Below are positions 5,586 to 7,508 of a stretch of 7,508 bases of DNA, one piece after another (within the stretch, counting starts at the first letter, position 1; each line of letters begins with the position of its first letter). The stretch comes from Treponema sp. (GTDB lineage Bacteria > Spirochaetota > Spirochaetia > Treponematales > Breznakiellaceae), in contig JAITLF010000351.1 of NCBI GenBank assembly GCA_031278025.1, forward strand, positions 1 through 7,508, written 5' to 3'. A program made the position numbers and the translations under genes. A model generated the notes under the pieces. That model was not told the DNA's origin. It worked only from the letters and a program-made list of their open reading frames with translations, and did no database searches.

Positions 5586-7439
5586 CTACACCGAACCTTC
5601 GTATACGAGCAGCTGCTTTGCGTCGAGCGTTACGGTTAGGCCCGATTCGAATTTTTGCGTCGCCCGCCGTATGTGCGTAAGCCACACGAGACGGGGGTTA
5701 ATCTGCAGCAGCCGCTCCTCGCTTATCTCGGACACGCTTTCGCAGATGACGCCGCTTATAATGCGGATGATGGGCGTATAATCGTCGGTGAGGACGCGGC
5801 ATACAAGGACCTCCCCGCCGAGCATCCCTATCAGGTCCCGCGCTTCATGGGGTGTTGCCGCATGGATGACGCGCCCGGTTACGCGGGGTTGTCCGCCCCA
5901 GCCGCCCGAACTCGTGCGTGCGAGTATCGACCCGATAATGATGACCCGCACCGTGTTCACCGAATGCGGGCTCCGGAGCGGCAGGCCCGCCACCAGCACA
6001 ATTTTATCCGATATACCCGCCGCGCCTGTTTCGGTTACCGCCTTTATCGCGTTTTGCACCATGTTCTCGGATTCATCCACCCGCTCGGTGTGCCGTGGGC
6101 AAACGCCCCAGTACAGCAGCATCGCGCGCTCGGCGTGTTTGTCGGGCGTTACCGCGAGTATGGGCTGGCCGGGGCGGAACACGCTGAGTATGCGGGCCGT
6201 GTTCCCGGTAAGGGTAGGCGTTACGATTGCCGCGGCCTGTATCACCGCCGATGTTTCTACCCCGGAACGTGATATGATAAGGCTGACATTTTCTGAAGCG
6301 TTATGCGCGTCGGCATGACATTCGCCGCGAAACCCGCTCATCCGCCGTTGAAACTCCGGCGACCGTTCAACCGTCAGCGCGATTTTCGCCATTGTTTTTA
6401 CAGCCTCAACCGGATACGCGCCGTTTGCCGTTTCCCCCGAAAGCATCACCGCGTCCGTTCCGTCAAAAATGGCGTTGGCAACGTCGGTAAGCTCGGCGCG
6501 GGTGGGGCGCGGGTTGACAATCATCGAGTCGAGCATCTGGGTAGCCGTGATGACGGGCTTTCCCGCGCGGCGGCATGTTTCGATGATGTGTTTTTGCGCG
6601 AGGGGGATCCGCTCTCCGGGAAGCTGCACGCCCAGGTCGCCCCGCGCCACCATAACGCCGTCGGCAAGACGCGCGATTCCCTTTATGTTTTCAAGCCCCT
6701 CGCCGCTTTCGATCTTCGCGATAATTTTTATGCCGAAGTTGGCCGTTTCCCCAGGCGGAACGCCGGAAACTCCCTCCGGGGCGGCGGCAAGCGAATCAAT
6801 GTATTTTTTTATTTCCGTTATTTCCCGCGGGTAACTTAAAAAACTCGCCGCGATAAAATCAAAATTCATCCCGATGCCGAACAAAATATCTTTCTTGTCC
6901 TGTTCGCCCAGGATGGGAAGCCCCGCGTGTACCCCGATAAGATTGACGTTTTTCCTGCTGCCGATGACCGCCGTGTTGTTGGCGCGGCAGCGTACCACGC
7001 CGCCGTCGCTGCCGAGCACTTCAAGTTCAAGCAGCCCGTCCGCAATCAGAATACGGTGGCCTGCCGCAAGTTTCCGCGCCGCGTCTTTCCAGGAAATTGA
7101 AAGGCGCCCGTGATTCTTCCCGTCCGCCGCCTGGGTAAGACAGCCGTCTGTTGACACATCGACTGAGTCCCCGGTGTGTATGGTTACCTTCCCGTCGTCT
7201 TTCACCAGGCCCGTGCGGATTTCGGGGCCTTTGGTATCCAAAAGCAGCGCGACCGGGATGCCCAGTTCTTTTGAAACGCGCCGTACGCACTCCGCCTGTT
7301 TCCGGTGTTCCCCGTGGCTGCCGTGGGAAAAATTAAAACGCGCCACATTCATGCCGGCAAGAATAAGGTCCCGCACAACGGCGTCGTCCGAGCTGGCCGG
7401 CCCCATCGAACACACGATCTTGGTTTTTCGTTCAAGCAT
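5586..7439 (-). CDS. pyk: Pyruvate kinase with C-terminal PEP-utiliser-like extension
   Basis: Catalyses phosphoenolpyruvate + ADP to pyruvate + ATP, the last step of glycolysis. At 617 residues it is about 140 longer than the usual 470-480. Core motifs are intact: RFNFSHG (34-40), DTKGPEIRTG (68-77), IIAKIESGEG with the catalytic-acid Lys242 and metal ligand Glu244, ARGDLG with Asp268, and TATQMLDSM (298-306). Glu73 in GPEIRTG corresponds to the residue that marks K+-dependent enzymes (rabbit Glu117). An extra loop rich in Pro, Gly and Ala lies at about 218-236, just before IKIIAKIE. Residues about 521-617 align by eye with the extra C-terminal domain of Bacillus-type enzymes (GRVIHAAT..EA, GGEVLV...TDDYTP), but the LTSH motif is missing. 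The ATG at 7439 gives the expected N-terminus (KTKIVCSMGPAS). The ribosome site is weak (GAG, 7 bases off). It converges on corA. Confidence 0.96.
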   Translation of the reverse strand: MLERKTKIVCSMGPASSDDAVVRDLILAGMNVARFNFSHGSHGEHRKQAECVRRVSKELGIPVALLLDTKGPEIRTGLVKDDGKVTIHTGDSVDVSTDGCLTQAADGKNHGRLSISWKDAARKLAAGHRILIADGLLELEVLGSDGGVVRCRANNTAVIGSRKNVNLIGVHAGLPILGEQDKKDILFGIGMNFDFIAASFLSYPREITEIKKYIDSLAAAPEGVSGVPPGETANFGIKIIAKIESGEGLENIKGIARLADGVMVARGDLGVQLPGERIPLAQKHIIETCRRAGKPVITATQMLDSMIVNPRPTRAELTDVANAIFDGTDAVMLSGETANGAYPVEAVKTMAKIALTVERSPEFQRRMSGFRGECHADAHNASENVSLIISRSGVETSAVIQAAAIVTPTLTGNTARILSVFRPGQPILAVTPDKHAERAMLLYWGVCPRHTERVDESENMVQNAIKAVTETGAAGISDKIVLVAGLPLRSPHSVNTVRVIIIGSILARTSSGGWGGQPRVTGRVIHAATPHEARDLIGMLGGEVLVCRVLTDDYTPIIRIISGVICESVSEISEERLLQINPRLVWLTHIRRATQKFESGLTVTLDAKQLLVYEGSV

Positions 7440-7445
7440 GATGCT

Positions 7446-7474
7446 ACTCTGCGTGTATTTCAGGGCCGCGTCAA
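7446..7474 (-). promoter_or_regulatory. Weak candidate promoter for pyk
   Basis: On the minus strand TTGACG (7474-7469, 5 of 6 to the -35 consensus) is followed after 17 bases by CAGAGT (7451-7446, only 3 of 6). Transcription would then start almost at the ATG, implying a near-leaderless message, which would fit the weak ribosome site. The -10 match is poor, so the true promoter may be elsewhere or beyond the window. Confidence 0.22.
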
Positions 7475-7508
7475 GCAGGGGGAGGGAGGAAGAAGAGAGC
7501 CGAAGGGT

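Noticed and set aside
4972..5685. Minus-strand open frame of 237 codons opposite corA, running into the spacer
   Set aside because: Shadow of corA; its GTRGI-like repeat is just the 15-base spacer repeat read on that strand.
5655..6318. Plus-strand open frames opposite pyruvate kinase
   Set aside because: Antisense to conserved kinase sequence, with no domain signal.
7476..7508. Purine-rich stretch with GGGAGGGAGG as a ribosome site of a plus-strand gene
   Set aside because: No start codon follows before the window ends, so a gene cannot be supported.

Overview
The window holds five protein-coding genes from a GC-rich bacterial chromosome, with no RNA genes, insertion sequences or phage genes. 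Three genes lie on the minus strand in the left half, in transcription order: a HAD phosphatase (4418-3786), a DEAD-box RNA helicase (3536-1722) and a YbiT-like ABC-F ATPase (1725-79). A plus-strand corA (4531-5502) diverges from the HAD gene. A minus-strand pyruvate kinase gene (7439-5586) converges on corA. All of these are core or housekeeping families. The source is inferred only loosely: Shine-Dalgarno sites and a sigma-70-type promoter fit most bacteria. GC-rich short tandem repeats in intergenic DNA plus this gene set remind me of termite-gut Treponema (spirochaetes), but nothing here proves that.

Layout. 1-78: no gene and no convincing terminator after the ABC-F stop. 79-1725: ABC-F. 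1722-3536: helicase, whose stop overlaps the ABC-F GTG start by 4 bases, so the two are probably translated together. 3537-3785: a 249-base gap filled by a 21-bp tandem repeat and two overlapping hairpins, with a short AT-rich pocket just before the helicase ATG. 3786-4418: HAD hydrolase. 4419-4530: divergent intergenic region with a good corA promoter whose -10 lies inside an inverted repeat. 4531-5502: corA. 5503-5585: convergent spacer with degenerate short repeats and no clear terminator. 5586-7439: pyruvate kinase with a C-terminal extension. 7440-7508: its upstream region, purine-rich on the plus strand.

Function. The helicase/ABC-F pair suggests a unit for RNA remodelling and ribosome handling. 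CorA imports Mg2+, which the ATPases and pyruvate kinase need, but nothing in the sequence links these genes by regulation. No novel multi-gene system is visible. The unusual points are the repeats whose periods are all multiples of three (21, 18 and about 15 bp), the ABC-F protein with one consensus and one eroded ATP site, and the pyruvate kinase tail that looks like a PEP-utiliser mobile domain without its histidine motif.
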